A DNA stretch of 64,000 nucleotides from an uncultured Pseudomonadota bacterium (GCA_902763535.1 CACWSG010000009.1:1-64000); one strand, 5' to 3'; shown: positions 47,705 through 59,214, numbered from the stretch's first letter. The notes: generated by a model from the sequence alone, not told the origin. Translations and numbers: made by a program.

Positions 47705-49435
47705 ATGAGTAAAATATCGCATATAACAGCGGTCGCAATTATATTATCTTGGGCTTTTGGTGCAGGTGCATCGGTGATTCCCGAATATGCAGCCAATAGC
47801 TACAATGAACACCCCTTAAGCCGTGCTGAAAAAAAATGCATAGACGAAGGCTATTCAGTAACTTATGCTTCTTGTAATGAGCAAACAGCTCCTGCTGATC
47901 GCTGTCCGCACCATGACGATTATTATCGCAGTTGCTCTCAGGAGCAATGGTGTCGCAACAATAACTACACATTTCTGCCCGAAGACTGCAAATTGCCGAC
48001 ATATCCGGTAAAAAAATGCAGTAATGATTTTGAAATTTATCGTATCTGCCAAAAAGATGAACAAAAAGCCTGCAAAGATAAAGGATATTCCTCTGCGTCT
48101 GAATGTACTCTCTCAGATGAACGTTGTGAATTTGATGATAATTATGGCAAATGTTGTGATAGTTGTCCCGATTTTCCCTATGTTTTGAAGGATATTCCGG
48201 AAGGATATGTTTCTACCGGCGAAACTTGCAAGACTTGCGAAGGTGTGATAAAAACCAAGGTTAAAGAGGCAGCTTGCGAAGATTTTGTGGATTGTCCTTA
48301 TGGTCCGGCTTCCAAACAAACAGCCTATTGTTTGCAAGGAGCCAAGGTTTTGTATAATGATTGTAAAACGGCCGAAACCTTATGCAAGGAAAAAGGTTTT
48401 CTCAAAAATTCTTGCGATGCCAGCGAAGATGCTGAGGCTTGTCCCGAATTTGCAGAGCTGAATAAATGCCGTATTAATTGCTATAAATTAGCTTTAAAAG
48501 TTTTTCCCAACAGCGATATTATAAATAGTAATGTGATTAATCCTGATTTGAGTGATGAAAAGACCGAATTGCGTTCTTTGTATGGCAATGTCTCAGCTGA
48601 ATGTGTAGGTACAAGTATTCCTACTGTAATGTTAAATATCAATAAAGATAATGTCCATGTCTATAACAAGTTATTTAATCGAGACATTAAAAATATCAAT
48701 TTCCTGCTTAATTTTGAAGAAGCTTTGACCTTGGAAGCCAACGGTAAGTTGGAAAATGTTCGTATAAAAGTTGAGGGAACTCCGAGCAAATGCGTTTTGC
48801 AAGGGCAAAATATCAGTATCACCGGCAAAGTTTCTCTGCAAGGAGAAGGGGATATTTGTGCCGACCTTAATATTGCTGATATGTCAAAATTTACAACATC
48901 TCAGAATATTGTGGGCAATGTAACAATAGGAAGCAATGCTCAATTAGGCGTTAAAGGTGATGTTAACGGATTTATACAAACATCTGCATACAGTGAGGTT
49001 TTGGTCAAAGGTAAAGTTAGCTATAAGAACAAACAAAATAATTCGGCCGATGCTCAAGGTATAATATTCGGTTGCAATACTCGCGCCAAAATATCCGGCG
49101 GCATAAAGGTCGATACTGCTAATATTCTGATACGCCAATATGCTTTGATTGATACACCTTCAATTGATATGGTATCTACCGGTACATCCGACAGCGGATC
49201 AGCCAGCATACATATGTATAAATACGCCAAGATAACCAGCATATTGGGTGATTCCGAATATATGTTAAACGACAATACCTCAGATGTTGTCGGTGATTGT
49301 GACGATAAATTCATTATTCACAAAGCTTCCAGTATTGATAATAACGAAAGCATCATGAGCCTTAATACCGCCGATTCGCTGGATGAAAAATGGCAATGCC
49401 AAGCTTTAGGAAAATTGCAAATGCGTTGCAATTAA
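47705..49435 (+). CDS. Secreted Cys-repeat/beta-solenoid protein, unknown
   Basis: A 576-residue exported protein of unrecognised family. A signal peptide ends near residue 22. Residues 45-265 hold 25 cysteines in about four or five imperfect repeats of roughly 33 residues, following C-x-x-x-G-[YF], then C, C and C at regular spacing. Residues 300-530 look like a right-handed beta-solenoid: regular short strands with V, I and G (VGNVTIGSNAQLGVKGDVNG), similar in texture to bactofilins, though here secreted. A surface or adhesive role is plausible but unproven. No neighbour is cotranscribed. Confidence 0.8.
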   Translation: MSKISHITAVAIILSWAFGAGASVIPEYAANSYNEHPLSRAEKKCIDEGYSVTYASCNEQTAPADRCPHHDDYYRSCSQEQWCRNNNYTFLPEDCKLPTYPVKKCSNDFEIYRICQKDEQKACKDKGYSSASECTLSDERCEFDDNYGKCCDSCPDFPYVLKDIPEGYVSTGETCKTCEGVIKTKVKEAACEDFVDCPYGPASKQTAYCLQGAKVLYNDCKTAETLCKEKGFLKNSCDASEDAEACPEFAELNKCRINCYKLALKVFPNSDIINSNVINPDLSDEKTELRSLYGNVSAECVGTSIPTVMLNINKDNVHVYNKLFNRDIKNINFLLNFEEALTLEANGKLENVRIKVEGTPSKCVLQGQNISITGKVSLQGEGDICADLNIADMSKFTTSQNIVGNVTIGSNAQLGVKGDVNGFIQTSAYSEVLVKGKVSYKNKQNNSADAQGIIFGCNTRAKISGGIKVDTANILIRQYALIDTPSIDMVSTGTSDSGSASIHMYKYAKITSILGDSEYMLNDNTSDVVGDCDDKFIIHKASSIDNNESIMSLNTADSLDEKWQCQALGKLQMRCN

Positions 49436-49450
49436 AGCTGCATTTTTCCA

Positions 49451-50569
49451 TTACTTTGGTTCAATATTAATCATTACAAATTCTGATTTGGTTCCGGTTT
49501 TGAATTTTATAGTCCAGTCCGAAATTCCTGAAGTTACGAGAAAATCTGTTAAATTGCGTTTTTCATGACCATAGATACGGTCATTGGCACCAATCCATTT
49601 GCCGACTTGGTTAAGCGGAAAAAGCTGTCCGCCATGAGTGTGTCCTGACAGTACCAAATCAACTTTTGCTTCCACTTGATTGGCATAATCGTTAGGTTGA
49701 TGATCAATAACAATAAGATACTTGTCTTTATTAAGCGGCCTGACCAAGTCTGCCATTTTTAATCTTCCGCCTCGATGTTCTTTGTCGGCAGAAGCATCTT
49801 TGCGACCAATCAGATAAAAACTCTCATCAATTAATTTTACTTCATCTTCCAGCACAATTACATTGTTTTTGCGTAATTCATTGACTAAGTCTAATCCGCT
49901 GTATCCGCGATATTCTCGTCCATAATATCCTTCATCATGATTGCCGAAGACAAAATATACTCCGTATTTAGTTTGCATCTCACCCAAACGCTTGCAGGCA
50001 GCAATCATATCCTCTTTTTTGGTATCATCATCAACAAAATCACCTGCAATGATAAGGATATCAGGGTTTTGCTCTTGTATTGTCGTCATGTGTTCGGCAA
50101 AACCATCAGCTTTAAAAGTTGTTCCCATATGCGAATCGGCAAACATTGCAATTTTTATCGGTTGTTTGATTTTTGAACTGTAAAAGGTATAATCAGTTTG
50201 CCAAACATTATGATTTAAATACCATCCGCAAGCCAATGCTGCCAAACTTAGCCCGATTGCCCAAATTCCGGCATAATAATGTTTAAATTTGATCTTAAGT
50301 GCTTTAGCAATAATGGCAAAAATACCATCGCAAATCAGCCAAATAAGAGCAAAATAAAAAGCACAAACGATAGCATTAACAAAATTAAGCAATTTGGCAA
50401 TGACTACAAAAATAAATAATACCAGCAAAAAACCGCGTAATCTTTTGCGCCATGGCTTTATATCGGCGTTATTGATAAAGGAAAATATACTTATTCTGCC
50501 TCCCAAATAAATTAAAGACACAGCCGATGTCACCAAAGTTACCAACATAATTACAAGCCACATAGTCAT
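49451..50569 (-). CDS. Membrane-anchored metallophosphoesterase
   Basis: A 372-residue protein with about four N-terminal membrane helices (residues 1-125) followed by a calcineurin-like phosphoesterase domain. Metal ligands are visible as D145-x-H147 (FADSHMG), D177 (GDFVDD), N210-H211-D212 and the late GHTHGGQ. It resembles YkuE/LpxH-like enzymes; the substrate is unknown. The ribosome site is AAGGACG. It is convergent with the Cys-repeat gene. Confidence 0.88.
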   Translation of the reverse strand: MTMWLVIMLVTLVTSAVSLIYLGGRISIFSFINNADIKPWRKRLRGFLLVLFIFVVIAKLLNFVNAIVCAFYFALIWLICDGIFAIIAKALKIKFKHYYAGIWAIGLSLAALACGWYLNHNVWQTDYTFYSSKIKQPIKIAMFADSHMGTTFKADGFAEHMTTIQEQNPDILIIAGDFVDDDTKKEDMIAACKRLGEMQTKYGVYFVFGNHDEGYYGREYRGYSGLDLVNELRKNNVIVLEDEVKLIDESFYLIGRKDASADKEHRGGRLKMADLVRPLNKDKYLIVIDHQPNDYANQVEAKVDLVLSGHTHGGQLFPLNQVGKWIGANDRIYGHEKRNLTDFLVTSGISDWTIKFKTGTKSEFVMINIEPK

Positions 50570-50643
50570 TTTTCGTCCTTTTAATATTATCTGATATTAT
50601 TACTTGCTTTAATTCTATTCTTTAGAGTGCACTATAAGTCAAC

Positions 50644-50677
50644 AAAAAAAGTCTTGATTTGTAAAAACCAAGACTTT
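50644..50677 (-). terminator. tRNA-Leu terminator
   Basis: GTCTTG (50651-50656) pairs with CAAGAC (50669-50674), extended by the flanking A/T bases, with a T-run on the minus strand just downstream of the tRNA. Confidence 0.75.
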
Positions 50678-50682
50678 CCAAG

Positions 50683-50768
50683 TGGTAGGGGTAGTCAGAC
50701 TCGAACTGACACGGGCTGAGCCCACAAGATTTTGAGTCTAGCGCGTCTACCAATTCCGCCATACCCCC
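50683..50768 (-). tRNA. tRNA-Leu (anticodon CAA)
   Basis: An 86-base type II tRNA on the minus strand with a seven-pair acceptor stem closed by a G-U, the long variable arm expected of tRNA-Leu, the TTCGAGTC T loop and an encoded CCA at 50683-50685. The anticodon loop reads CTCAAAA, giving anticodon CAA (50732-50734 complement) for UUG codons. Confidence 0.95.
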
Positions 50769-50828
50769 ATAAACTGAACAGATGAATAACCTATTTATTT
50801 TTAATAGTCAACTGTTTTTTTATTTTTT

Positions 50829-51191
50829 TTATGCTTTACCGGAAAGACCGTTAGCTATTTGCATATTAATTGTTATCAGTATCTCAAGTTTTTCAGGTGA
50901 CGGATGCAGCAAAACCTCATTTGTTCGCTTAAAAATATAATTAGCCAAATTCAGGATATTTTGCCTGACTTCAATCGCGTGTTGACATCCTTCATCTTTC
51001 ATTGCCGCAGCAATAAAAGTCCACAATCTGCGATTTTTTTCCAAGGCAGACGATAATTCTTTATGTTGTTCTTCCCAATTTTCTTTGATTTGGTTTAGAG
51101 CAGATGATGACTTGATTAAAGCCCTTATCTCCATGCTCAACTCATCCATGCCGGCTGTTTCATTTTGTGCATAACTACCCAAATTATTCAT
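50829..51191 (-). CDS. flaF: Flagellar biosynthesis regulator FlaF
   Basis: A 120-residue helical protein matching FlaF, which in alphaproteobacteria controls flagellin translation and secretion together with FlbT. The signature ALEKNRRLWTFIAAAM, then VRQNILNLANYIFKRTNEVL and LITINMQIANGLSG match the family. flaF usually lies beside flagellin, flaG or flbT; none is here. With the FliN-like gene at 35 kb it suggests the organism makes a flagellum whose genes are scattered. Confidence 0.85.
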   Translation of the reverse strand: MNNLGSYAQNETAGMDELSMEIRALIKSSSALNQIKENWEEQHKELSSALEKNRRLWTFIAAAMKDEGCQHAIEVRQNILNLANYIFKRTNEVLLHPSPEKLEILITINMQIANGLSGKA

Positions 51192-51291
51192 GGTATAAAT
51201 TATTCCTTAAAATAAAATATTTATTAACACAGTTATCATATCATAAAATAAATACCATTTCAATATACCAATTTACGAGGGTAAGACAACC

Positions 51292-52191
51292 ATGAAAAAT
51301 CTCATGCTAACAATTTTTATTTTTTTTGCAGCTATAACAGTCAGTTACAAAGCTGAGAGTGCATCAACATTACGCAATTCGTTTTCGCCCATTATCATGA
51401 GCGGATATAATAATTATGCTCCATGGGGCTATCTTGATAAGAAAGGTAATTATCAAACCATTTTTCAACCGATTTTAGACAATATTCGGCGAGAGTTTAA
51501 GAATGTCGCTGATGATAAGACATACGATATAAAAGATGTTGAAAATATCGTAAGAGATATTCGCACCGGAGAGGTTGATCTTTTTATAGGCGGATACAAC
51601 CAGACCAAAGAATTTGAAAATTTACATCTGCTTTTTCCGGCGGTGGTGCAAAATCCCATAACTTTTTTTGTTTTACCATCCAAAATTTCATCAATTAAAA
51701 GTATAGAGGATATATCGCAGCTCAAAGGTGCGCGTTTTTCCAACGAAATTTTCAGTGACTTTATTGAAAACAAACTTTTAGATTTTAATTTGGAAAAAGT
51801 CGATTCCAGCTACGAAATGTTTGAAAAATTGTTTACCAAAAAAATTGACTATATAATATCCAGTTACTATTTTTGCATGATCGAAGCTATAAAATTAGGC
51901 GTAAACCGTCAAATATCATCATCTAAACAGGCTTTGTGGAATATACCGGTTTTTGTCGGTATAAGCCAAATTTCGCCGCATCGCGACAAATTAGCTCGTC
52001 ATATTTCGCGTTTTTTCCAAGATGATAATTTTATTTCAACAATTAAAGAAAATTTACGCAAGGCAATGGAACAATTTGAAACCGAATATGCCGGTGTTGT
52101 TCCTCCGGCTTTTGAACAGGAAACGACCCCCAAAGAGCCGACAGCATCAAAAGCAGTTGACGCAAAAAATAATAACGAAATGTCAAATTGA
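51292..52191 (+). CDS. Periplasmic solute-binding protein (family 3-like)
   Basis: A 299-residue exported protein with a signal peptide (about 1-24). The body resembles family 3 solute-binding proteins (polar amino acids): an early GYNNYAPWGYLDKKGNY segment, TGEVDLFIGGY near residue 95, and a second lobe with repeat of strand-helix units. The Pro/Thr/Lys-rich tail after residue 265 is unusual. There are no permease or ATPase genes nearby, so it may serve a sensor or a distant transporter. Confidence 0.8.
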   Translation: MKNLMLTIFIFFAAITVSYKAESASTLRNSFSPIIMSGYNNYAPWGYLDKKGNYQTIFQPILDNIRREFKNVADDKTYDIKDVENIVRDIRTGEVDLFIGGYNQTKEFENLHLLFPAVVQNPITFFVLPSKISSIKSIEDISQLKGARFSNEIFSDFIENKLLDFNLEKVDSSYEMFEKLFTKKIDYIISSYYFCMIEAIKLGVNRQISSSKQALWNIPVFVGISQISPHRDKLARHISRFFQDDNFISTIKENLRKAMEQFETEYAGVVPPAFEQETTPKEPTASKAVDAKNNNEMSN

Positions 52192-52250
52192 GAACAATCA
52201 TAATAACTTGCTTGACGACAGCATAAAGAGAATATATATTTCTTTATGCT

Positions 52251-52916
52251 ATGGTTTTACTAATTCATCACACAACATCGCCGTTTGCTCGTAAAATACG
52301 TTTGCAGATGGGCGAAAAGAAGATGCTCTTCGTGTTAAAGTCTGAAGAGCCGTGGAATTTGTCGTCCGATGTCCGACGCCTCAATCCTGCCGGAGAACTT
52401 CCGATATATCTCAATGACGGTAGCGTTATTGTTGGTCACTATGCAATTTGTGAGTATTTGGAAGAAACCATGCGGGATGTACCTTTAATATTCGGGACTC
52501 CCGAACAAAAATCTGAGATTCGCCGCCTGATGGATTGGTTTGACAACAAGTTTTATCGTGAAGTTTATCGTAATATCGTTTTAGAAAAAATATATAAACG
52601 CTTTGCTTATGCTCAAGCTCCCGATTCTGTCGCATTAAAGGCCGGTCTTAATAATTTAGGCTATCACTTTGAATATATCGAATGGTTATTGGAAAAACAC
52701 GCCTATCTTGCCGGTGAAGAAATAACCATGGCTGATTTGACTGCTGCCGCCCATGTCTCTATCATAGATTATTTGGGCGATGTTCCATGGAACGAGTTTC
52801 CTTTAAGCAAACTTTGGTACTCCAAGCTAAAGTCGCGTCCTTCATTTAAGGATTTGCTCAAAGATACAATTCCCGGTATTTTACCATCCCGCAATTACAC
52901 CAATTTGGATTTTTGA
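52251..52916 (+). CDS. Glutathione S-transferase family protein
   Basis: A 221-residue GST-like protein with an N-terminal thioredoxin-like fold (LIHHTTSPFARKIRLQMGEK, and the cis-Pro segment AGELPIYL) and a C-terminal helical domain with LAGEEITMADLTAAAHVS. The substrate is unknown. The start has only a weak ribosome site. It is followed after one base by a lipoprotein gene, suggesting cotranscription. Confidence 0.9.
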   Translation: MVLLIHHTTSPFARKIRLQMGEKKMLFVLKSEEPWNLSSDVRRLNPAGELPIYLNDGSVIVGHYAICEYLEETMRDVPLIFGTPEQKSEIRRLMDWFDNKFYREVYRNIVLEKIYKRFAYAQAPDSVALKAGLNNLGYHFEYIEWLLEKHAYLAGEEITMADLTAAAHVSIIDYLGDVPWNEFPLSKLWYSKLKSRPSFKDLLKDTIPGILPSRNYTNLDF

Positions 52917-52917
52917 C

Positions 52918-53385
52918 ATGAAGAAAATAAATTTTTTGGTATTGTGTTGTTTGTTGTGTTCTTGCTCTTATTTTTCAGGCGGGGTAGGTCAGGTAGTTTA
53001 TCACTGGGAGCGTACTCGCACCGGAGTACAACGTTTTGTTCGCGATCACAACGAATGTCTCAAACACGCCAAAGCTATCAAATGGATTCCGGATTTCCAG
53101 TCTTGGTTTTATACTGAGGAGACAAAACTTAATACGCGTGCAGATTGGAATTCTGATCGCGGTATTTGGGCGACTTATATCCCCTATGAGGGAGCTCAGC
53201 CTTTGATTGTTAATGCTCCGTTTGATGATATTGACATTGATCCGCATAAATATGTTGCCTGTATGAAAGAAAAAGGTTATTGGTTCCGCACTCACGACAT
53301 TCCGGAAATAACCAATATCAATCTTTATAAAGCGCGCATACCTAATTTGTGGCATCCGTTCAGCGAACGCGATTATTACGACTAA
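52918..53385 (+). CDS. Unknown lipoprotein
   Basis: A 155-residue lipoprotein with a Cys-rich signal sequence; lipobox ends at C16 (LLCSC). The mature part is rich in aromatic residues (Trp, Tyr, Phe) and contains two further cysteines (NECLKHAK and YVACMKEKGYW) that could form a disulfide. I do not recognise the family. It is coupled to the GST gene and overlaps the convergent efflux gene by 4 bases. Confidence 0.78.
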   Translation: MKKINFLVLCCLLCSCSYFSGGVGQVVYHWERTRTGVQRFVRDHNECLKHAKAIKWIPDFQSWFYTEETKLNTRADWNSDRGIWATYIPYEGAQPLIVNAPFDDIDIDPHKYVACMKEKGYWFRTHDIPEITNINLYKARIPNLWHPFSERDYYD

Positions 53386-54773
53386 ATTGCCAGCCCGCCT
53401 CCTAACGACTTGTTAAAACTGATAATATCTATATACCAGTTGCTCAAGGATTTTATATATTCCTGTTCGGCGTTGAGTTTGTTTTGTTCGGCGGTTAGGA
53501 CATCGCTGAATTCAATTAATCCGTTTTTATACTTTACCAAACTAAGTTCTAAGATTTTGTTTTGTGAGGCTTGATTTTTCTGTGTTAAAAGATTGCGTTC
53601 GCTTTCTTCTTCCAAATTTTTCATCGCTTGATTAATGTCAACAATCGCCGCCAAAATACTTTTTTGATAATTTATAGCCGCTTGTTTGGTGGCCGATTTT
53701 TGCAAACGCACTTGATTTAGTTGTTTGTTCCAGTTCCACAAGGGTAAACTTAAATTAGCAGCAGAGTTATAAATTTGATAGTTTGATGCAAATATCGGAG
53801 ATAAGGTATGGTTTTGCCAGCCTAAAAATCCGCTTAATGATAAATTGGGTAACATTGCCGCGATTTTGTTACCGATAAGCGCATTTTGCGCTATCAAATT
53901 TTGTTCGGCGGCAATCACATCCGGTCGCATTCGGATAACCTCAATCGGAATTTGGTGCAAACTTTCGAGCGAAATTTGCGGCGTCTTTGTCAATATATTA
54001 CTATTGCTCAGCTCTACCTGAAAAGGCAGCTTTCCGCTTAATGTTGCCAGCGCATTTTGATAGGAATTTAAGTTTGCTCGCAGCGAAGGAATTTGTGCTT
54101 TTGTCATCAGAACAGCCGATTTTGCCTGTTCTAATGCCAAATCATCAGCTAATCCGGCTGAGTGTTTTTTGTGGATAATATCATAAATATCCTGTTGCAA
54201 TTTCAAGTTGCGCTCCGTAATTTGCAGCAGTTTTTCGTATTGTCGATAATTAATATAATTGACAGCAGTTTCTGCGGTCAAAATTATACGGGCATATTTT
54301 AAGTCAGCCGCTGCTCCTTTCATGGCAGCATATTGACTTTCATTAAGGCGTCGGGTTTGTCCCCAAATATCAATTTCCCAAGAAGCATCAAATCCGACCT
54401 GATAAAATGATTCTTTGCTTTTGGTTTCCGGTGTGGCAAAAGTATCACTTTTGTTGTAATTTCCGCTGGTTGATATTTCAGGACCGAATGCGGCTCGGGC
54501 AATGCTGAGGTTGAAGCGAGCTTGTTGCAGCCTTTCTTTAGCGATTGCCAAATCAGGAGAGTTTTTTATAGTATCATCAATCAGGCTGTTCAATGTTTCA
54601 TCGCCGAAAGATTTGTACCATTCTTGCGTTGGAACAGCCGCATTTCCGCTTTGTAAGTTCAGGCTTAAAGCCAAATCTTGGTCATTGTAAATTTGCGGTC
54701 GTTCATAATTGGGACCGACACTGCAGCCGACAATCATTCCTGCCCACAGAAACAATATAATTTTTTTAATCAT
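53382..54773 (-). CDS. RND efflux outer membrane lipoprotein (OprM/NodT type)
   Basis: A 463-residue TolC-like outer membrane factor. The lipoprotein signal ends at C17 (MIVGC), followed by VGPNYERP, the usual start of NodT-family proteins, and two outer membrane factor repeats rich in heptad helices. I chose the ATG at 54773 (MIKKIILFL) after AAGGAG; the 20 residues before it are implausible. It overlaps the permease gene by 8 bases as the last gene of the operon. Confidence 0.95.
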   Translation of the reverse strand: MIKKIILFLWAGMIVGCSVGPNYERPQIYNDQDLALSLNLQSGNAAVPTQEWYKSFGDETLNSLIDDTIKNSPDLAIAKERLQQARFNLSIARAAFGPEISTSGNYNKSDTFATPETKSKESFYQVGFDASWEIDIWGQTRRLNESQYAAMKGAAADLKYARIILTAETAVNYINYRQYEKLLQITERNLKLQQDIYDIIHKKHSAGLADDLALEQAKSAVLMTKAQIPSLRANLNSYQNALATLSGKLPFQVELSNSNILTKTPQISLESLHQIPIEVIRMRPDVIAAEQNLIAQNALIGNKIAAMLPNLSLSGFLGWQNHTLSPIFASNYQIYNSAANLSLPLWNWNKQLNQVRLQKSATKQAAINYQKSILAAIVDINQAMKNLEEESERNLLTQKNQASQNKILELSLVKYKNGLIEFSDVLTAEQNKLNAEQEYIKSLSNWYIDIISFNKSLGGGLAI

Positions 54774-57700
54774 TTTTTTGCTCCTTAGGTGATTGTTGCC
54801 AAGCTCGTTCCTTAATAGTCTCAAACAAAGCAAAAAGCGCCGGAATAAAAATTATGCCCACTCCGGTTGCCGCAATCATTCCATAAAACACGGTTGCCCC
54901 GATAGCGTGCTGACTTGCTGCACCGGCTCCTTTGACTATAATCATCGGAAAAACTCCCAATATAAAAGTCAAGGCTGTCATCAATACGGCACGAAATCTC
55001 TCATCAGCTCCTTTTTGAGCTGATTCCAAAATTGAAAAACCTTTTTCACGATAATCTTTGGTGAACTCAACAATCAAAATAGCATTTTTAGCAGCCAATC
55101 CGATTAGCATAACCAATCCCAATTGTGCGTAAATGCTCAAGTCATAACCGCTCAAGTTTAGTCCGATTAATGCGCCCAAAATAGCAAATACGGTTGAAAA
55201 CATTACAGCCCAACTCAGCATCCAACTTTCATATAAGGCAGTCAAAAACAGATAGCAGAATATAAAAGCCAGTGCGATTAAAATAACAACCAATCCAGAA
55301 GCCTCAACTTCTTGCAAACTCAATCCGGTCCATGCTATTTTATAGCTTTTTCCCAAATTTGTTTGGGCTAATTTTTCCACATCTTCGATAGCTGTGCCTG
55401 ATGAGATTCGCGGTGCTGCTTGAGCGGTAATTGATGCAGCTGTATAGAGATTGTAACGATATAAAATATTTGGAGAAATCAAGTTATGTGTGTCGGTAAA
55501 ACTTTTTACGCGCACCATGTTTCCGCTATCGGATTTGACATACAGATTCATCACATCTTCAAGGCTTTTGCGATAAGGAAAATCTGCTTGTACTATAACT
55601 TTGTTGACTTGCCCCTCCAAAGTAATGTTATTAACATAAGTTGAGCCGAGATTATTGCCCAAAGTGTTGAATAGTGAATTTAATGGCACTTGATGACTTT
55701 CCATTTTAGTGCGATCGATATCCAGATAGATATGCGGAGTATCGGCGCGATAAGTGCTGAAAGCATAACCGATTTGCGGAGATTTATTCAGAGCTTGCAA
55801 AAATTTTTGTAAGGTTTCATAAAAAGTCATGGCTGTAATGTTGCCATCTACTGCCAAAAATTCCATCGACAGTCCGTTGGATGTTCCAACGCCGGGAATT
55901 GAAGGCGGAGCAAAAAAATCAATTTGTGCCAAATGATTTTGCCCATATTTTTGCCGCAACAAATTGTTTATATTTTCCATTGACAATTTAGCATTCTTGC
56001 GCTTATCCCAATTTTCCAATCCGATCACGCCCAAAGCCACATTTTCTCCTGAGCCTCCCAACATGGAATATCCGGCCACCGAGATAAAATATTTTACACC
56101 TTTAATACTCATTATTCCATCAGCTAAATTTGCTAAAACATCATTGGTTTGATTGATGGTTGCAGTATTAGCCAGTTGAGCATTGGCAAAAATAATTCCC
56201 TGATCTTCTTCCGGCAAAAAGGAAGTCGGAGTCAGCCAAAATCCTAAAACGATTAACGCTATTGTCAGGGCGGTTGCCAAAACAGTCATTTTAATTTTAT
56301 CGGAAAAATAAGTAACGGCTTTCATGTAATGAGCGCGGCATTTATCAATAAGGTTATCAAATTTAACAAAAAAAGCCGCTTTGTTTTTAGTGGTATCGCC
56401 TGATTTTTTTTGCAAGAAAATAGCACAAAGTGCCGGCGATAAAGTTAAAGCATTGACCGCGGAAAAAGCCACGGATGTAGCAATAGTGATAGCAAATTGC
56501 TGATATATTTTACCGGTGATACCTGCCATCAATCCGACCGGAACAAAAATTGACAACAGTACAAAAGTTGTTGCCACGATTGCGCTGCCGATTTGTTGCA
56601 TGGCTTTGATAGCAGCACTTTTGGCATCCATATTTTCTTTTTCCATCAAATATTCCACGCGTTCCACCACAATAATCGCGTCATCAACCACCAAACCGAT
56701 GGCTAAAATCATCGCAAATAAAGTCAAAATATTAATATCAAAACCTAATGCATAAATCACCGCAAAAGTGGCAATTAACGATACCGGAATGGTAATCAAC
56801 GGAATCAAAGTTGTTCGCCATTTTTGCAAAAAAACATAAGTTACCAAAACAACCAAACTGAAAGTGATAACCAATGTTTCTATAATTCCGGCAATGGAAG
56901 CCCGCACAAAATCAGTTGAGTCATAAGCTGTTTGCAAAACTATATCATCAGGAAAAGTTGCGCTTAAGTTTTTGATTTCTTTTTCAACATTTTTCATAAT
57001 ATCCAAAGAGTTGGAATTGGGAGTTTGACTGAGACTCAAAATAACTGCCGGAGCTTTGTTATAATGTGCATTCATATTATAAGTATCAGCACCGATTTCA
57101 ACTCTTGCCACATCTTTTAATCGTACAACCCCGCCGTTTTTGGCGGTGGTGAGAACAATATTTTCAAAATCATGCACATTATTCAGCATTCCTTTAGTCG
57201 TCAATGATAAAACTATCGGATTTGATTGCGGACTGGGAGCTGCACCGATAGCCCCTAAAGAGGCTTGGCGGTTTTGACTGGCAATAGCTTGCACAATATC
57301 ATTACTGGACAATCCTAGTGCGGCAACTTTTTCCGGATTAAGCCAAATGCGCATGGAGTGCTGTGGACCGTAAATATCTACACTTCCCATGCCGTTAACG
57401 CGCAACAGCGGATTTTGAATATTGTCATAAGCAAAATTTGACAGATAAAGACTGTCATAAGTATTATTTGGTGAGCGCAAAACCAGCATTGCCAGCATAT
57501 TTGCCAAACGCGAGGTAATATCCAAACCTTGTTTAACCACTTCTTCCGGCAGTTGGGAATTAACTTGTTGCAATCGGTTTTGCACCTTTACGCGCGCCAT
57601 ATCGGGATCGGTTCCGACATTAAAAGTAATGGTCAAAGTATAAGATCCGTTATCGGTTGAAGTTGACGACATATAAAGCATATCTTCAACTCCGTTGACG

Positions 57701-57906
57701 GCATTTTCAATCGGAATTGCCACCGTATCAACCAAAACTTGTGCCGAAGCTCCCGGATAAGTTGCTTTTACCACAATTTGCGGAGGGGTAATGTCGGGAT
57801 ATTGCGATACCGGCAAAACCGCGATTGCCAGCAGTCCCAGCAACACCATAATTATGGAAACCACACCGGCAAAACGGGGGTGGTTGATAAAAAATTCCGA
57901 AAACAT
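54766..57906 (-). CDS. RND multidrug efflux permease (HAE1 family)
   Basis: A 1046-residue AcrB/MexB-type transporter with twelve membrane helices and two large periplasmic loops. The proton-relay acidic pair is D408-D409 in [11 protein letters not shown]. Length and motifs ([15 protein letters not shown], then [14 protein letters not shown]) are those of HAE1 pumps that export drugs, bile salts or detergents. It follows the adaptor gene after two bases. Confidence 0.97.
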   Translation of the reverse strand: MFSEFFINHPRFAGVVSIIMVLLGLLAIAVLPVSQYPDITPPQIVVKATYPGASAQVLVDTVAIPIENAVNGVEDMLYMSSTSTDNGSYTLTITFNVGTDPDMARVKVQNRLQQVNSQLPEEVVKQGLDITSRLANMLAMLVLRSPNNTYDSLYLSNFAYDNIQNPLLRVNGMGSVDIYGPQHSMRIWLNPEKVAALGLSSNDIVQAIASQNRQASLGAIGAAPSPQSNPIVLSLTTKGMLNNVHDFENIVLTTAKNGGVVRLKDVARVEIGADTYNMNAHYNKAPAVILSLSQTPNSNSLDIMKNVEKEIKNLSATFPDDIVLQTAYDSTDFVRASIAGIIETLVITFSLVVLVTYVFLQKWRTTLIPLITIPVSLIATFAVIYALGFDINILTLFAMILAIGLVVDDAIIVVERVEYLMEKENMDAKSAAIKAMQQIGSAIVATTFVLLSIFVPVGLMAGITGKIYQQFAITIATSVAFSAVNALTLSPALCAIFLQKKSGDTTKNKAAFFVKFDNLIDKCRAHYMKAVTYFSDKIKMTVLATALTIALIVLGFWLTPTSFLPEEDQGIIFANAQLANTATINQTNDVLANLADGIMSIKGVKYFISVAGYSMLGGSGENVALGVIGLENWDKRKNAKLSMENINNLLRQKYGQNHLAQIDFFAPPSIPGVGTSNGLSMEFLAVDGNITAMTFYETLQKFLQALNKSPQIGYAFSTYRADTPHIYLDIDRTKMESHQVPLNSLFNTLGNNLGSTYVNNITLEGQVNKVIVQADFPYRKSLEDVMNLYVKSDSGNMVRVKSFTDTHNLISPNILYRYNLYTAASITAQAAPRISSGTAIEDVEKLAQTNLGKSYKIAWTGLSLQEVEASGLVVILIALAFIFCYLFLTALYESWMLSWAVMFSTVFAILGALIGLNLSGYDLSIYAQLGLVMLIGLAAKNAILIVEFTKDYREKGFSILESAQKGADERFRAVLMTALTFILGVFPMIIVKGAGAASQHAIGATVFYGMIAATGVGIIFIPALFALFETIKERAWQQSPKEQKND

Positions 57907-57908
57907 TT

Positions 57909-59021
57909 TTATTTTCCACCAGTTTTATTTATATTGACTTTTATTTTGGCATTCGGTGCTATCTTATCCACCTTATCAACCACCAAATATTCATTGCCTT
58001 CAAACTTGTTGCTGACGGCATAAGAATTATCAATAATTCCTTCCACCTGCAGTTTAATTTGTTTTAAGTGATTATCTTTGATAACATAGGCCCAAATACC
58101 ATCATCTTTTATTTGCGCATAGTTTTGCCTTATAAGAGAAGCATTTTTCAATTTTTTGATAATAAAAACATCGACATAAGAATTGGCCAAAAGTTTTTTC
58201 TCAGGATTGGCAAAATCAGCATACAGACTTATCGAATTAGTTGATTTGTTGACTTGATTGTCACTATATTGAAAATGTCCCGATTGTTCATACAATTGTC
58301 CGTCTGACAAACGCAACATAATGCTTTCTTTGCCCAAATTATCTCTATCCAGCTGCATAAAATCTTTATCCGGCATGGCAAAAACCACCCTTATCGGATC
58401 AAATTGCACAATGCTGAACAGTTTAGAATTCGGGGTTATATAGTTACCTTTAGTCAAATCAATATTGCCGACCACACCGGCAATCGGTGCTTGGACAATG
58501 GTATAATCATAAGCGATTTTGGCTTTTTGTTCTAAGGCTTTTGCTTGTTCCAATGCCGCCTGTGATGCCAAATATGATGCTTTGGCACTGTCAAGTTCCG
58601 AGGCAGAAACTGCTTGACTGCCGGCTTTTTTCAAACGTTTGTAATAGCTTGCGGCATTATTGTAATCAGCTTGTGCCTTAATAGTTGCCGCTTTGGCAGA
58701 TTCCCATTCGGCTTTGTATTCTCTTTGATCAATCAGCACTAAATTATCGCCGACTTTGACCTCATCACCGCCTTCAACCATCACATCATCAATATATCCG
58801 GCAACATTTGCCGCCATATCTGCACTTTGGATAGGGGTTACATAACCGACATATTGTTTTTCGATTTTAACATCTTGATGAGGAATGGCGATGGCATTTA
58901 TGCTCTGCGTTTGAGCAATTTCCGGCAAAGCGGAGTCAGCCCTTATGCTGTTGAACAATATATAATATACTATTATTACCGCAGCGGCAGCAAAGTAACG
59001 ATATCTGAATAAATTATTCAT
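57909..59021 (-). CDS. RND efflux periplasmic adaptor
   Basis: A 370-residue membrane fusion protein that bridges permease and outer membrane factor. An N-terminal hydrophobic segment (about 8-25) anchors it; barrel-sandwich motifs ([21 protein letters not shown] and [18 protein letters not shown]) flank a helical hairpin. I chose the ATG at 59021 after GAGGT; an earlier ATG at 59057 has no ribosome site. First gene of the adaptor-permease-outer membrane factor operon; no TetR-type regulator lies next to it. Confidence 0.95.
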   Translation of the reverse strand: MNNLFRYRYFAAAAVIIVYYILFNSIRADSALPEIAQTQSINAIAIPHQDVKIEKQYVGYVTPIQSADMAANVAGYIDDVMVEGGDEVKVGDNLVLIDQREYKAEWESAKAATIKAQADYNNAASYYKRLKKAGSQAVSASELDSAKASYLASQAALEQAKALEQKAKIAYDYTIVQAPIAGVVGNIDLTKGNYITPNSKLFSIVQFDPIRVVFAMPDKDFMQLDRDNLGKESIMLRLSDGQLYEQSGHFQYSDNQVNKSTNSISLYADFANPEKKLLANSYVDVFIIKKLKNASLIRQNYAQIKDDGIWAYVIKDNHLKQIKLQVEGIIDNSYAVSNKFEGNEYLVVDKVDKIAPNAKIKVNINKTGGK

Positions 59022-59214
59022 CTTATTTAACCTCAAAAATACTTGCTCATTTGGCATATAAATAACCTCTTGCCGTTTTTATCCAACCTATACCAAATGT
59101 TCTATTGGCGAAATTTGTAAGTAATTAGGTGTAAAATTGTTAAAAATCAATAAGATAATAAGAGGTAATATTTTACCGTTAAATAATTTATTGAAAAAAC
59201 TTCAAAAAAATATG

